DNA of 64,000 nt from CALODP01 sp942492055 (lineage in GTDB: Bacteria > Bacteroidota > Ignavibacteria > Ignavibacteriales > Melioribacteraceae), in the NCBI GenBank assembly GCA_942492055.1, contig CALODP010000002.1, forward strand, positions 62,001-126,000, written 5' to 3'. The notes under the pieces were generated by a model. That model was not told the DNA's origin. It saw nothing but the letters and a program-made list of their open reading frames with translations, and did not search any database. Numbering within the stretch: the stretch's first letter is position 1; every line of letters starts with the position of its first letter. The position numbers were made by a program, and so were the translations under genes. This document shows positions 24,322 through 33,900 of this stretch, piece after piece.

Positions 24322-24611
24322 AATTGTTGTTGCATGGTTGTATTTCCAAATATAAATTGCAAGCATGTAGAAAGAACCGGAGAAAAAATCATTATAAAGT
24401 GAAACAATTCTTTTTCGATCTGTTCTAGTATTGTAATACCTAATATCATGTAATTAGTTTTGGGACGCTCTAATATTATGCTTTCAAGCATAAATTTGAG
24501 GAATTTATACAAATATATATAACATAATATTTTTATTTAGATTTTTTTTTCTTAATTTGCGGTACATTTCTCAAATAATCTTTATTTAATAATTTATCAA
24601 TTGGAGACAAT

Positions 24612-24971
24612 ATGAAGAAGTTACACGTATTTACTTTGTTGTTCATCTTTATCTCATCAATGATGTTTGCTCAGGCTATTCAGTCTGGTGAATTCTCCGC
24701 TAGTGAAAGCACAAACGGATACACTCTTCACAAAAAAGAAGGTAGAAGATCAGTTAATATCGAAGTTGCTTTCCCACAAGCTTTCGAATCAAAACCAGAA
24801 ATCGTATTAAGTGTAAACAAATTAGTTGCCGAAACAAAAGATGGAAAAGGTATCAGATATAAAGTTGAAGCTTCTGCAGTTTCAAGAGACGGTTTTATCA
24901 TAAAAATCGAAACTTGGGATGATTCAATTATCTGGAGTATTGCTGGTAGCTGGTTAGCTCACGCAAAATAA
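24612..24971 (+). CDS. Small secreted protein with H-type-lectin-like domain
   Basis: A 119-residue protein: signal peptide 1-20 (MKKLHVFTLLFIF...MMFAQA) and one domain of about 95 residues. The pattern VAFPQAFESKPEIVLSVNKL, a central R-x-K-V-E strand, SRDGFIIKIETWDD and the closing SWLAHAK resembles the H_lectin fold (beta-sandwich, F..P.V...., GF.v....W......W.A), which binds GalNAc-type sugars. The match is by pattern only. GGAG precedes the ATG and a strong terminator follows, so it is a single-gene unit that may be well expressed. Confidence 0.6.
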   Translation: MKKLHVFTLLFIFISSMMFAQAIQSGEFSASESTNGYTLHKKEGRRSVNIEVAFPQAFESKPEIVLSVNKLVAETKDGKGIRYKVEASAVSRDGFIIKIETWDDSIIWSIAGSWLAHAK

Positions 24972-24983
24972 ATTTTCTTATGA

Positions 24984-25011
24984 AGCCATCTCCTTTGAGA
25001 TGGCTTTTTTT
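24984..25011 (+). terminator. Intrinsic terminator after the lectin-like gene
   Basis: Perfect 9-bp stem AGCCATCTC (24984-24992) / GAGATGGCT (24997-25005) with loop CTTT, followed by six T (25006-25011), 12 nt after the stop codon. Confidence 0.92.
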
Positions 25012-25491
25012 ATCCAATCATACAAATAATCATTACTGAAGATCATCCACTCGCAAAATTATTCCAATATTTAATGAAGATTGCACCTAGAGATAAGAAG
25101 TTTCGTATGCTGTGAGAGGAATATATCACAATATGTAAAAGAAACACTATTAAAATTTTTGCTTAATATCTATCCATATAATCAAATTTCTTAAAATCAG
25201 ACTATGGGGCATATATTATACAAAATACGAAACTGATCAAAATGGGACTTTGAATGTTCTCAGTGGAGAAGTATTCTTTGGGAAAAGTCATCTCGAGTTA
25301 AAAAAAAATCATTTTTTATTAAATAAGGGGTTTTATAGTTACGGAAGTTTTCATATTTTCGGACTATACCTAATCAAGATAAAATTTTTGTTAAATTTAT
25401 TCCGAATTCTCGGGATGATATAGAAACTATATGATCTTTGAAAACCCAATTACCCTTTTTATAATAATTTATACAATTTGGAGGTAGATTT
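25012..25491. other. 480-nt gap with a start-less open frame (25154-25423)
   Basis: Between a terminator and the next secreted-protein gene. The + strand is open for 89 codons from 25154 to a TAG at 25421 with no usable start; part of it looks coding (YETDQNGTLNVLSGEVFF). In DNA this rich in A+T such a run is unexpected, so it may be a decayed gene fragment. The end of the gap holds the leader and GGAGGT Shine-Dalgarno of the gene at 25492. Confidence 0.35.
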
Positions 25492-27285
25492 ATGAAAAAA
25501 AGCATTACATTAATTACTTTGCTTTTTCTTTGTGGTTCGGTGATGAATGCACAATTTGTACAGAAAGTATTTAGTTATATTGCTCCAACAGACGATGTCG
25601 TTCTTCAAGGAACTCGTGATATTCGTGGTGCCGATTTTGCAGCAGATCCTTTTGGAACAGGAGTCTCAGCTGTAGCAACAACAAGTTATTCAGATAATGG
25701 ACATGTATTTCTTTTTGTAGAAAAAGGAGACGACTTATTAGAAATGGTTTGGTACTCACCAAAAAGACTGGAAGCACCATCAACTCCATGTAGAGCAGTG
25801 GCATTTGCTGATCTGGATAATGATGGAAATATTGAAATAGTTCAACACCATAGAACAGAAGGATTGATTATCTGGGAATGGGATGGTGTAGAAGGATCAT
25901 ATAATTTCGGAACCGAACCAGCTTATGTTTATACTTTACCTGGTGGTTCTCCTGCTATAGAGTCATTTAGCGTTGGTGACTTTGATGGTGATGGGACACA
26001 GGAAATAGCTTTTGCTAGTAATGCAAGTGGCTCAGATAATGATTACTATTATGTATTAAGCGCAAGTGGTACATGGGAGCCAGGTAATCCGGGATTTTCC
26101 AGTATTTCTCCTGAGTTTGAAGCTTTAAAAGGAGATTTGGCAGATTATAGCTTAAATGGTGGATCCTGTTATGGTATGTATGCCGCTCAATTTGACGGTG
26201 TAGGCAATAAAGAAATAATGATGCATGCTTGGGATTTTAAAGCAGTAAGTCCGTTAGTTGTTACTGGTGCTGATACATATAAGCAAGCTGATTTGACATC
26301 AGGAAATGCTGGTCTAAAGCTTTCCGAAGGTGATAATGATGATGTTACTTTGTTTAAAGCTCAAGCTGTTGATATAGATGGTGACGGAAGAGAAGAGCTT
26401 TATATGCCTACTTATGGTCGTGGAAATATTATTCATATGATTCACTATGAAGAAGGACAACCATTAGACCAAATTACTGATGCAAATGTAGTTGAATTTG
26501 ATATGAATAGTGGCGAGGATACAAGTCTTGTTGTTGGGTCAACTTTTGGTATTGGTTATGGTGATCTTGACGCAAATGGCAAAATTGATGTATATCTTTC
26601 AGCTGGGCGAAGCATATATTCAATGGAATTCCAGGGTGGAGATAAAACAGACTTGAATAATTGGAAATATAAAACAGTTTGGCAAGATGATACAACAAGA
26701 TATAGAAAAATGATTATTTCTGATTCGCTTGGGGTAATTGATACTGCTTTTTATGCTGTTGGTGGATTTATTTCAAAGCCTTTTGCTGAGAACACCGACT
26801 TTGATAGCGACGGTGCTCAAGATATCATTGTTCCGATGCAAGCTATTGAAGATTCTATCATATTTATAACTCAAACATGGAGTACAGATAAATGGGTTGC
26901 TGATACTTCCAAAATTCTTAATCCTAAAAGAGCGGGATTGCAGATTATAGAATGGAGTAATGGAACAGGCATCGAAGTCAAAGAATTGGCAATGATTACT
27001 CCTGAAGATTACAAATTGGAGCAGAATTATCCTAATCCATTCAACCCTTCTACTAACATTAGATTCTCATTACCTTTGAACAAAAATGTTTCATTGAAAG
27101 TATATGATATGTTGGGTAGAGAAGTTAAAACATTGTTGGCTAATCAAGATATGAAGAAAGGTGCTTTCGATGTAACTTGGGATGGTACAAACAATGCTAA
27201 TCAGAAAGTTGCTAGTGGGCATTACATTGCTACATTAACTTTCGGTAATTTCAGCAAATCAATAAAAATGACATTACTTAAGTAA
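25492..27285 (+). CDS. Secreted FG-GAP/VCBS-repeat protein with T9SS sorting domain
   Basis: A 597-residue exported protein. Signal peptide 1-20, then FG-GAP/VCBS-like beta-propeller repeats with calcium-type loops (ADLDNDGNIEIV, GDFDGDGTQEIAFA, VDIDGDGREELYMP, GDLDANGKIDVYL, TDFDSDGAQDIIVP), and at about 515-597 a type A T9SS sorting domain (NYPNPFNPSTNIRFSLP ... VYDMLGREVKTL ... GHYIATLTFG ... MTLLK). It should pass the outer membrane through the type IX system and be anchored or released. GGAGGT lies upstream of the ATG. The propeller suggests a binding or adhesion role. Confidence 0.9.
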   Translation: MKKSITLITLLFLCGSVMNAQFVQKVFSYIAPTDDVVLQGTRDIRGADFAADPFGTGVSAVATTSYSDNGHVFLFVEKGDDLLEMVWYSPKRLEAPSTPCRAVAFADLDNDGNIEIVQHHRTEGLIIWEWDGVEGSYNFGTEPAYVYTLPGGSPAIESFSVGDFDGDGTQEIAFASNASGSDNDYYYVLSASGTWEPGNPGFSSISPEFEALKGDLADYSLNGGSCYGMYAAQFDGVGNKEIMMHAWDFKAVSPLVVTGADTYKQADLTSGNAGLKLSEGDNDDVTLFKAQAVDIDGDGREELYMPTYGRGNIIHMIHYEEGQPLDQITDANVVEFDMNSGEDTSLVVGSTFGIGYGDLDANGKIDVYLSAGRSIYSMEFQGGDKTDLNNWKYKTVWQDDTTRYRKMIISDSLGVIDTAFYAVGGFISKPFAENTDFDSDGAQDIIVPMQAIEDSIIFITQTWSTDKWVADTSKILNPKRAGLQIIEWSNGTGIEVKELAMITPEDYKLEQNYPNPFNPSTNIRFSLPLNKNVSLKVYDMLGREVKTLLANQDMKKGAFDVTWDGTNNANQKVASGHYIATLTFGNFSKSIKMTLLK

Positions 27286-27300
27286 TAATATATTTGCAAT

Positions 27301-27333
27301 TAAAAGCCGCGTAATTATTTTGCGCGGCTTTTA
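27301..27333. terminator. Bidirectional terminator shared by convergent genes
   Basis: Stem TAAAAGCCGCG (27301-27311) / CGCGGCTTTTA (27323-27333), loop of 11 bases. A-rich and T-rich flanks allow it to act in both directions. The stop codon of the acetyltransferase on the - strand (27315-27317) lies in the loop, so the last coding bases of that gene are part of its own terminator. Confidence 0.88.
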
Positions 27334-27866
27334 TTATAATAATCCTTTCTCAATATTCCCATCACAATAAAATCAACGTATCGGTTATTATGATACATAG
27401 CTTCTCGTAAGGTTCCTTCAATTTCGAAACCGACTTTCTGATAAGCCTTTATTCCTTTGATATTTTCCGAAGAAACATGAAGCTGGATTCTGTTTAGATT
27501 CAGAATATCGAATGCGTACTTAATCATTAAACTTGTAGCTTCGGTGCCGTAGCCTTTTGACCAACAATTCTCGTCATAAATAGCTATGAAGAATATTGCT
27601 GCTCTGCTCACATAATCAATTCTGACAAATGCTGTTTGACCAATAGGATTACCCGAATTTTCGCATATTGTGAAAAATTCAATTTCTTTGCTAACTATCC
27701 AAGAGTTGATTTCTTCTTCCAGTTCTTTTGTTGAACATGGACGGAATGAAAAGAGTGTCTCTCTAACTATCTCTGAATTTTTTCCTATATGATAAGTAAG
27801 TAAGTCGGCTTGTTCGAAAGGGCTTATGAATATTTGATCTGATGTAAGAAATTTTACACGTTCCAT
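27315..27866 (-). CDS. GNAT-family N-acetyltransferase (RimJ/RimL type)
   Basis: A 183-residue acetyltransferase with the usual order: IFISPFEQADL at the N-terminus, strand GNPIGQTAFVRID, acetyl-CoA loop NCWSKGYGTEATSLMIKYAF (R/Q-x-x-G-x-G/A form KGYGTE), LNRIQLHVSSENIKGIKAYQKVGFE, and EGTLREAMYHNNRYVDFIVMGIL, all as in the RimJ/RimL subgroup. Substrate (ribosomal protein, amino sugar or antibiotic) cannot be read. Stands alone, convergent with the VCBS protein. Confidence 0.85.
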   Translation of the reverse strand: MERVKFLTSDQIFISPFEQADLLTYHIGKNSEIVRETLFSFRPCSTKELEEEINSWIVSKEIEFFTICENSGNPIGQTAFVRIDYVSRAAIFFIAIYDENCWSKGYGTEATSLMIKYAFDILNLNRIQLHVSSENIKGIKAYQKVGFEIEGTLREAMYHNNRYVDFIVMGILRKDYYNKSRAK

Positions 27867-28191
27867 TACTTGCTCCTTCTGATATTTGTCTTTTTCAAGA
27901 TACCTTCCAAGTATAGTGAAGTTTAATGATTAATCTAAAAAAATGAGTAAGAAATGACAAAAATGCAGAAATTATTAGTGACTATATTGACTTTTATAAA
28001 ACATTAACACTAAATTGATCTCAATTTCTAAATGTTCAAACAATTTGTAAATATGAGTTTAAAAGGGATAACTACGGTTATTTCGTGGATGATTTACGTT
28101 TATTTTGAAAAGATGTGCTATGCTTCACGTAAACCCTATGTCTGGATATTATAATTTCCAATATACATTATTTGTTTATCTAGGAGGCAGC
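27867..28191. other. 325-nt divergent upstream region
   Basis: Between the acetyltransferase (-) and the TonB receptor (+), so it should hold the promoters of both. TTGACT near 27988 is a possible -35 box without a good partner. The receptor frame is open back to 28105, but that part has no Shine-Dalgarno and no signal-like start. Nothing else was recognised. Confidence 0.45.
28182..28187 (+). promoter_or_regulatory. AGGAGG Shine-Dalgarno fixing the TonB receptor start
   Basis: A perfect AGGAGG four bases upstream of ATG 28192. It decides in favour of this start over the upstream TTG at 28105, and places the signal peptide at the N-terminus. Confidence 0.8.
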
Positions 28192-30960
28192 ATGAAACAA
28201 AAGCTACTATTACTAGTTATTATGAGTGTAGCTTTTTCCTTGCATCTTTTTGGCGGTACAACCGGAAAGTTGACAGGAACAATAACGGACGCAGATACTG
28301 GCGAACCGTTACCCGGCATTAATGTTATTCTTGAAGGGACAACAATAGGTGCCGCTACTGATCTCGAAGGGGGATTTCTTATTAATAATATTCCTCCGGG
28401 AATCTATTCAATTAAAGTATCCGGGGTTGGTTTTCAGACAAAAAGATTTGTTGATGTAAAAATAGCTGTAGATTTTACTACAAATCTAGATGTAATTATG
28501 TCAACTTACTCAATTGAGGTTGAAGAAGTTGTTGTAAAAGCCGAAGCTCCGTTAGTTAGAGAAGATTTAACCTCTTCACATGTTAGTGTTGACGCGGCAC
28601 AAATCGAATCGTTACCTGTTGAAAGCGTTGCCCAGATTATATCGTTGCAAGCTGGTGTTACTCAAGGAGCAGGAGGTGAATTACATATTCGCGGAGGGAG
28701 ATCAAATGAAATAGCTTACTCTGTAAATGGAGTTTCTATTTCGAACCCGAATGATAATTCGAAAACGGTGAGCATAGCGACTAATGCAATTCAAGAACTC
28801 TCGGTTGTTAGTGGTACTTTTAACGCTGAGTATGGAAATGCTCTTAGTGGGATTGTTAATACGGTTACCAAAGAAGGTGGAAGTAATAAGTATAATGGTT
28901 CGGTTTCCTTATATACCGGAGACTATCTGAGTACTAGAGATGATATCTTTGATAACATTGATGAGGTGGATCCGTTTAATAATTATGTAGTCGAAATGAC
29001 ATTAAGTGGTCCGATTCCATTTACAAACAATAAGTTATCAGTCTTTGCTTCGGGACGATATAATAATGACGATGGCTATCTCTATGGAAAGAGAGAACAT
29101 ACTATTTATGATTACGTTACCAAATACAATGATGGTTCTATGGATATAAAATCATCCGGTGATAACAAGACTGTTCCCATGAATAGTAGTGAAAGTTATA
29201 GTATTACAAGTAAATTAACTTATAGGTTATTATCTACTTTAAAGCTAAATTATGATTTTGTACTTTCTCATGCACAATATCAATCCTATAATCACGGATT
29301 AAAATTCAATCCTGACGCAAATAGTACCAAGTATAGTGATGGTATGTTGCATATATTCGAAATAAGACATGCACTAAGTAATAGTACTTTTTATACATTT
29401 AGGGCATCATATAATATTGATGATTATAAGAGATATTTGTTTCCACTACTTGATGTAAACGGAAACGAAGCTGATTTTTATGCCGGGAAAAGTTTAGTTG
29501 GTTTACATGCCGATCCGCGTTATCAGCCTGAATATAAATCAAATACTCTCCCTGCCCCTATTTCATTTTCGCCTGGAGGAACTTATGCCGGCGGTAATCA
29601 ATCGCATTACTACCAAAGAACATATATTTATGGTGGTAAATTCGATATGACAAGTCAGCTGAATAAAAATCATGAAGTTAAGTTTGGAGCACAAGTTAGA
29701 AGTTATGAAGTTAATTCTCATGGTTTTGATATCTTGAGGGATACAACTACTTATCTGAAGTCCACAATTGCCACGAGCAATACAACGAGAAATAATTTTT
29801 ATTCGAAAAAACCAATTGAAATATCCGGATATATTCAGGATAAAATGGAATATGACAACATTATTCTCAATGTTGGACTTCGCTATGATTACTTCAATGC
29901 AAACTCAAAATATGCAGTTAATGAGGATGCACAATCTCTAAATGATCCTGAATATTTACCAACTTTGGATGTGAATTCATTATTTAAAGATGCTGAAGCA
30001 AAACATCAGATCAGCCCTAGATTAGGAGTATCATTTCCGATAACTGATAGAGGTATTATTCATTTCTCTTATGGTCATTTTTATCAATTGCCTCCTTTGA
30101 GTTATCTTTATACAAATTCAGAATTTGAATACCAAGTAGGAACACCAACCTACGGGAATGCCAATCTTGATCCTGAAAGAACAATTGCTTATGAGATCGG
30201 ATTACAGCAACAGTTGACAGATAATTTGGCAATAAATGTAACAGGATACTATAAAGACGTTAGAGATCTGCTAGCCACTCAGAGAATAAGAATAAGAGGG
30301 GACAAGCAGTATTTCCGTTATGTTAATAAAGATTACGCAAACATTAAAGGTCTTGTCTTTTCCCTGACAAAGCGTAGAACAGCAGATGATATGTTAGGGC
30401 TTACTCTTGATTATACCTATCAAGTTTCAGAAGGAAATGATGTTAATCCGGACGCCTTTTTTATGGATCGTGCTTCAGGAAGACAACCGGAAAAGATTCC
30501 TGTATTTCTAAGTTGGGATAGAACTCATCAACTAAACGGCACAATTTCCGTCGGAGAAATGGGAAATTGGAATGTAACTTTAGTTGGCCGAATTAGCTCA
30601 GGATTGCCGTATACTCCTGAAATCTTCGAAAAGCAAATCAATTTGGAGAAGAATAGTGATAGAAAACCTTCTCATGCAAGAGTTGATCTGATGGCTGAAA
30701 AAACAATTGAGGTTGCAGGACTCGATTTAGTACTTTTTGTAAAAGTATTTAATCTGTTTGATACTCTCAACGAAAATTTGGTCTATTCCAATACCGGAAG
30801 ATCTTCCTATACTTTGGATGAACTTAGAGGCCCTGCTGAAAAAACTGATCAATTAGCAAAGCAGTATTCTGCAATAAAAACATCCGGGGAGTATTATTCA
30901 AGGCCGGATTACTATCTTCCTCCTAGAGAAATAAGACTTGGATTGTCTTTTGAATTTTGA
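28192..30960 (+). CDS. TonB-dependent outer-membrane receptor with CarboxypepD_reg-like domain
   Basis: A 922-residue outer-membrane protein. Signal peptide 1-22, a carboxypeptidase-regulatory-like domain (about 27-110: LTGTITDADTGEPLPGINV ... GAATDLEGGFLINNIPPG), a plug (about 125-225: IESLPVESVAQIISLQAGV, HIRGGRSNEIAYSVNGV, SGIVNTVTKEGGS) and a beta-barrel to the terminal phenylalanine (RLGLSFEF), which is the usual last residue for barrel insertion. It imports or gates a large substrate using TonB energy; no SusD-like lipoprotein is beside it. Instead a large secreted protein and a PorV-like protein follow, an arrangement seen in Ignavibacteria-type genomes. Confidence 0.93.
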   Translation: MKQKLLLLVIMSVAFSLHLFGGTTGKLTGTITDADTGEPLPGINVILEGTTIGAATDLEGGFLINNIPPGIYSIKVSGVGFQTKRFVDVKIAVDFTTNLDVIMSTYSIEVEEVVVKAEAPLVREDLTSSHVSVDAAQIESLPVESVAQIISLQAGVTQGAGGELHIRGGRSNEIAYSVNGVSISNPNDNSKTVSIATNAIQELSVVSGTFNAEYGNALSGIVNTVTKEGGSNKYNGSVSLYTGDYLSTRDDIFDNIDEVDPFNNYVVEMTLSGPIPFTNNKLSVFASGRYNNDDGYLYGKREHTIYDYVTKYNDGSMDIKSSGDNKTVPMNSSESYSITSKLTYRLLSTLKLNYDFVLSHAQYQSYNHGLKFNPDANSTKYSDGMLHIFEIRHALSNSTFYTFRASYNIDDYKRYLFPLLDVNGNEADFYAGKSLVGLHADPRYQPEYKSNTLPAPISFSPGGTYAGGNQSHYYQRTYIYGGKFDMTSQLNKNHEVKFGAQVRSYEVNSHGFDILRDTTTYLKSTIATSNTTRNNFYSKKPIEISGYIQDKMEYDNIILNVGLRYDYFNANSKYAVNEDAQSLNDPEYLPTLDVNSLFKDAEAKHQISPRLGVSFPITDRGIIHFSYGHFYQLPPLSYLYTNSEFEYQVGTPTYGNANLDPERTIAYEIGLQQQLTDNLAINVTGYYKDVRDLLATQRIRIRGDKQYFRYVNKDYANIKGLVFSLTKRRTADDMLGLTLDYTYQVSEGNDVNPDAFFMDRASGRQPEKIPVFLSWDRTHQLNGTISVGEMGNWNVTLVGRISSGLPYTPEIFEKQINLEKNSDRKPSHARVDLMAEKTIEVAGLDLVLFVKVFNLFDTLNENLVYSNTGRSSYTLDELRGPAEKTDQLAKQYSAIKTSGEYYSRPDYYLPPREIRLGLSFEF

Positions 30961-30988
30961 GTTTCGCAATTATTGAAAAGGAATTAAC

Positions 30989-33900
30989 ATGAAAATAAAA
31001 AAAATACTGTGTCTCCTTTTTCTTTCTTATTCTCTTGTTCTATTCGGACAGAATAATAATGGTAAGGAAGCAGAACACAGAAATATAAAAAATCTTATCG
31101 AAACAGGAATAACAAAGTACCCTTTTGCTAAAAATCAAGGAGGCGACAATAAAGGTAAAGTCGAAGAATCACTTGAAAAGGCAGAAGGGCATTCAGATAG
31201 AAAGTACTATATCATGAATGGGAATAAAATTACAACTCAGGTTACAAACTACGGCGGTATTGCCCCAGGATATGGTTTGATTCGAAATGTAAGTAATGTT
31301 GTCTGGAAGAAACTGAGTTATGTATTTCAATTCAGTCCAATTGTTGGTGCAGCGGTTACAGATGAAAATGGGAAGAAAGTTCATATTATTTCTGACGGAT
31401 TAAATGATTATATGACCTCAAGTTATCATTTGCAAGAAACAAATCCGACATATGATACTCTGTGGCAATGGCAGCCATTATCAGGATATGCTGACCCTGA
31501 AAGTGAGTGTATGGCTTCAAATCCTGCCCCAGATAAGGATGGAGACGGTAAACCTGATAGTTGGCCGCGTGAATGGTACAATCCTACTTTGGGTGAGTAT
31601 GTATGGCCTGGATATTTATCTCAAAACTCAACTAATGCTGATCAAGAAGTTTTTTGGGCTATGGATGATAGAGATAATATGGAGTTTGATTATTATCCTT
31701 TCAAAAATGATAGAAAAAGAAAAGGGCTTGGAATTCAAATTGACGGCCGAGCATTTCAATGGAGTAACGCATTAGCTGAAAACACTATCTTTTTCGTATA
31801 TACTATAACTAATACAAGTGATACGAGATTGGATTCGGTTTTCTTCGGAATCTACGGAGATCCGGATATTGGTGGGGGAAGCCCTGAAAATAAAGATGAC
31901 GAAGGCTTTTTTGTCCCTCCGTATTCACTTGATACACTGGATATTAGTTCTGTTCCTGTTTATGCCAGAAGTTTGGTTTATTTCTGGGATCAGGATATGA
32001 AGGGTGATTTCGGATTACCTTTAGGTTACCTTGGTTGTAAATTTTTGGAAAGTCCCGGAAATCCGGAAGATGGTGAAGATAACGATGGTGACGGTTTAGT
32101 TGATGAACGTCAAGATGACGGAATAGATAATGACGGTGATTGGGATCCGAATATTCATGATGTTGGTATCGACGGTGTCCCTAATACTGGAGATTTGGGT
32201 GAGGGGGATGGTGTCCCTACCGCCGGTATTATTAAGGCAGATGGTTCACCAGATCCATTATATCCAGGAGAGCCTAATTTTGAATATACTGATCTTGATG
32301 AATCGGATCAGATTGGCTTGACAAGTTTTAATAGTTGGACATGGAATCAAGATAATATCGCAAATGATGAATCTATGTGGAATAGATCTATTCCTGGAAA
32401 CTTCGGTGCTATTCAGAGGAAGAGTGATATAGTGTTTATTTTTGGTTCAGGCTATATTTCTTTGGATCCGGGTGAGACAAAACGTATTTCAACTGCACTT
32501 ATTTGTGGGGAGAACTTAGATGATCTTCTGACCTCCGCAGAAACCGTTCAAAAGATATACAATAACAATTATCAATTCTACAAGCCTCCGAAATTACCGA
32601 CAGTTAAAGCTGTTCCTGGAGATAAAAAGGTAACCCTCTATTGGGATACTCAAGCAGAAAACAGTATCGATCCGATTGGTGGTAGAGATTTTGAAGGCTA
32701 TGTGATCTATAGAAGTACTGATCCTAGTTTTAGTGATATTCAAAAGGTAACTGATGGCCGGGGAAGCTCATTCCTTTGCGAGCCTCTTAAAGATGTCGAT
32801 GGTAATGATGCTAAGTTTGATGTCGCAACATGTTGGGAACCCTTTTCCGATCTAAATAAAAATGGTATTTGGGATAAAGGAGAGCCATTTGTTGATCTTA
32901 ATAAGGATCAGTTATGGTCTCAAGATGCGGAAGATCCATGGAAAGGATATCATCCTATTCAATATACTAACAGAGGGATTCATTATTATTTGGGCGATAA
33001 TTCCGGATTAATACATTCATACGTTGATTCGAACAACGTAGTTAATGGTCAGACTTACTATTATGCTGTGGTGGCTTATGATCATGGTGATTCCACAATA
33101 GTTCCTGTTTCCGAGACAACAAAGAAAATAACAATAGATCCGATTACCTCCGAAATTACTTTTGATCCTAACACAGTTATGGTAGTACCTGGGCCTAGAG
33201 CAAACGGTTATATTGCTCCTAATACAGATGACTGTCAATTGGAGCATATTGCGGGAATTAGTACTAGCAAGGTGACTTATGAAATTATTGATGATCTTAA
33301 AGTAATGGATCAAGGGAAATATGAGCTAATTGTTAGTGACGAAATGGCTATCGGTCGCGATACAGTAAAGGTGGAAAATTATTCTATTCTTAATACTATT
33401 CCTAGAACTGAGATCATTACTCTATTTGGTAAGAAATATGCAGATATTTCCGAAGCTAATGTTCTAAAGGATGAAATCTTTTCTGTGGCAAGTGTGTCAG
33501 GAGAAAAATATTTAGAGAATACCGATTATGTTGTCAATTACTCCAAAGGAGCGATTAAAAGGACAGATGATAGTAAAATAGATGATCAAGAAAAGGTAGT
33601 AGTGACATATCGTTATTATCCGATAAGATATAGTACACTAATGAATGATGAAGACTCAAATCCTGTTTTTGATGGGATTAAACTTAAGGTTAATAATGAA
33701 GCCTTGTTAGAACCTGATACCTCCAAATGTGGCTGGGTTGAAGGAGTCTGTAATCTTGATTTTGAGTTCACCAAAAGTTCGGTAAATGTTAATCAAACTG
33801 ATTATCCGGCCGACTATGAAATTTCATTTAGCAATGATATTATAGATAGCGCATTTGTACAAGACAAAGGACTCGTTAAAACTCCTGTAAAGTATTCTGT

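Noticed and set aside
28105..28191. Extended N-terminus of the TonB receptor
   Set aside because: Would place 29 residues before a clear signal peptide and ignore the perfect AGGAGG at 28182-28187.
32060..32160. Asp/Gly-rich stretch as a possible DNA repeat or frameshift region
   Set aside because: It stays in frame and reads as calcium-binding loops of the thrombospondin-3 type, common in secreted proteins.
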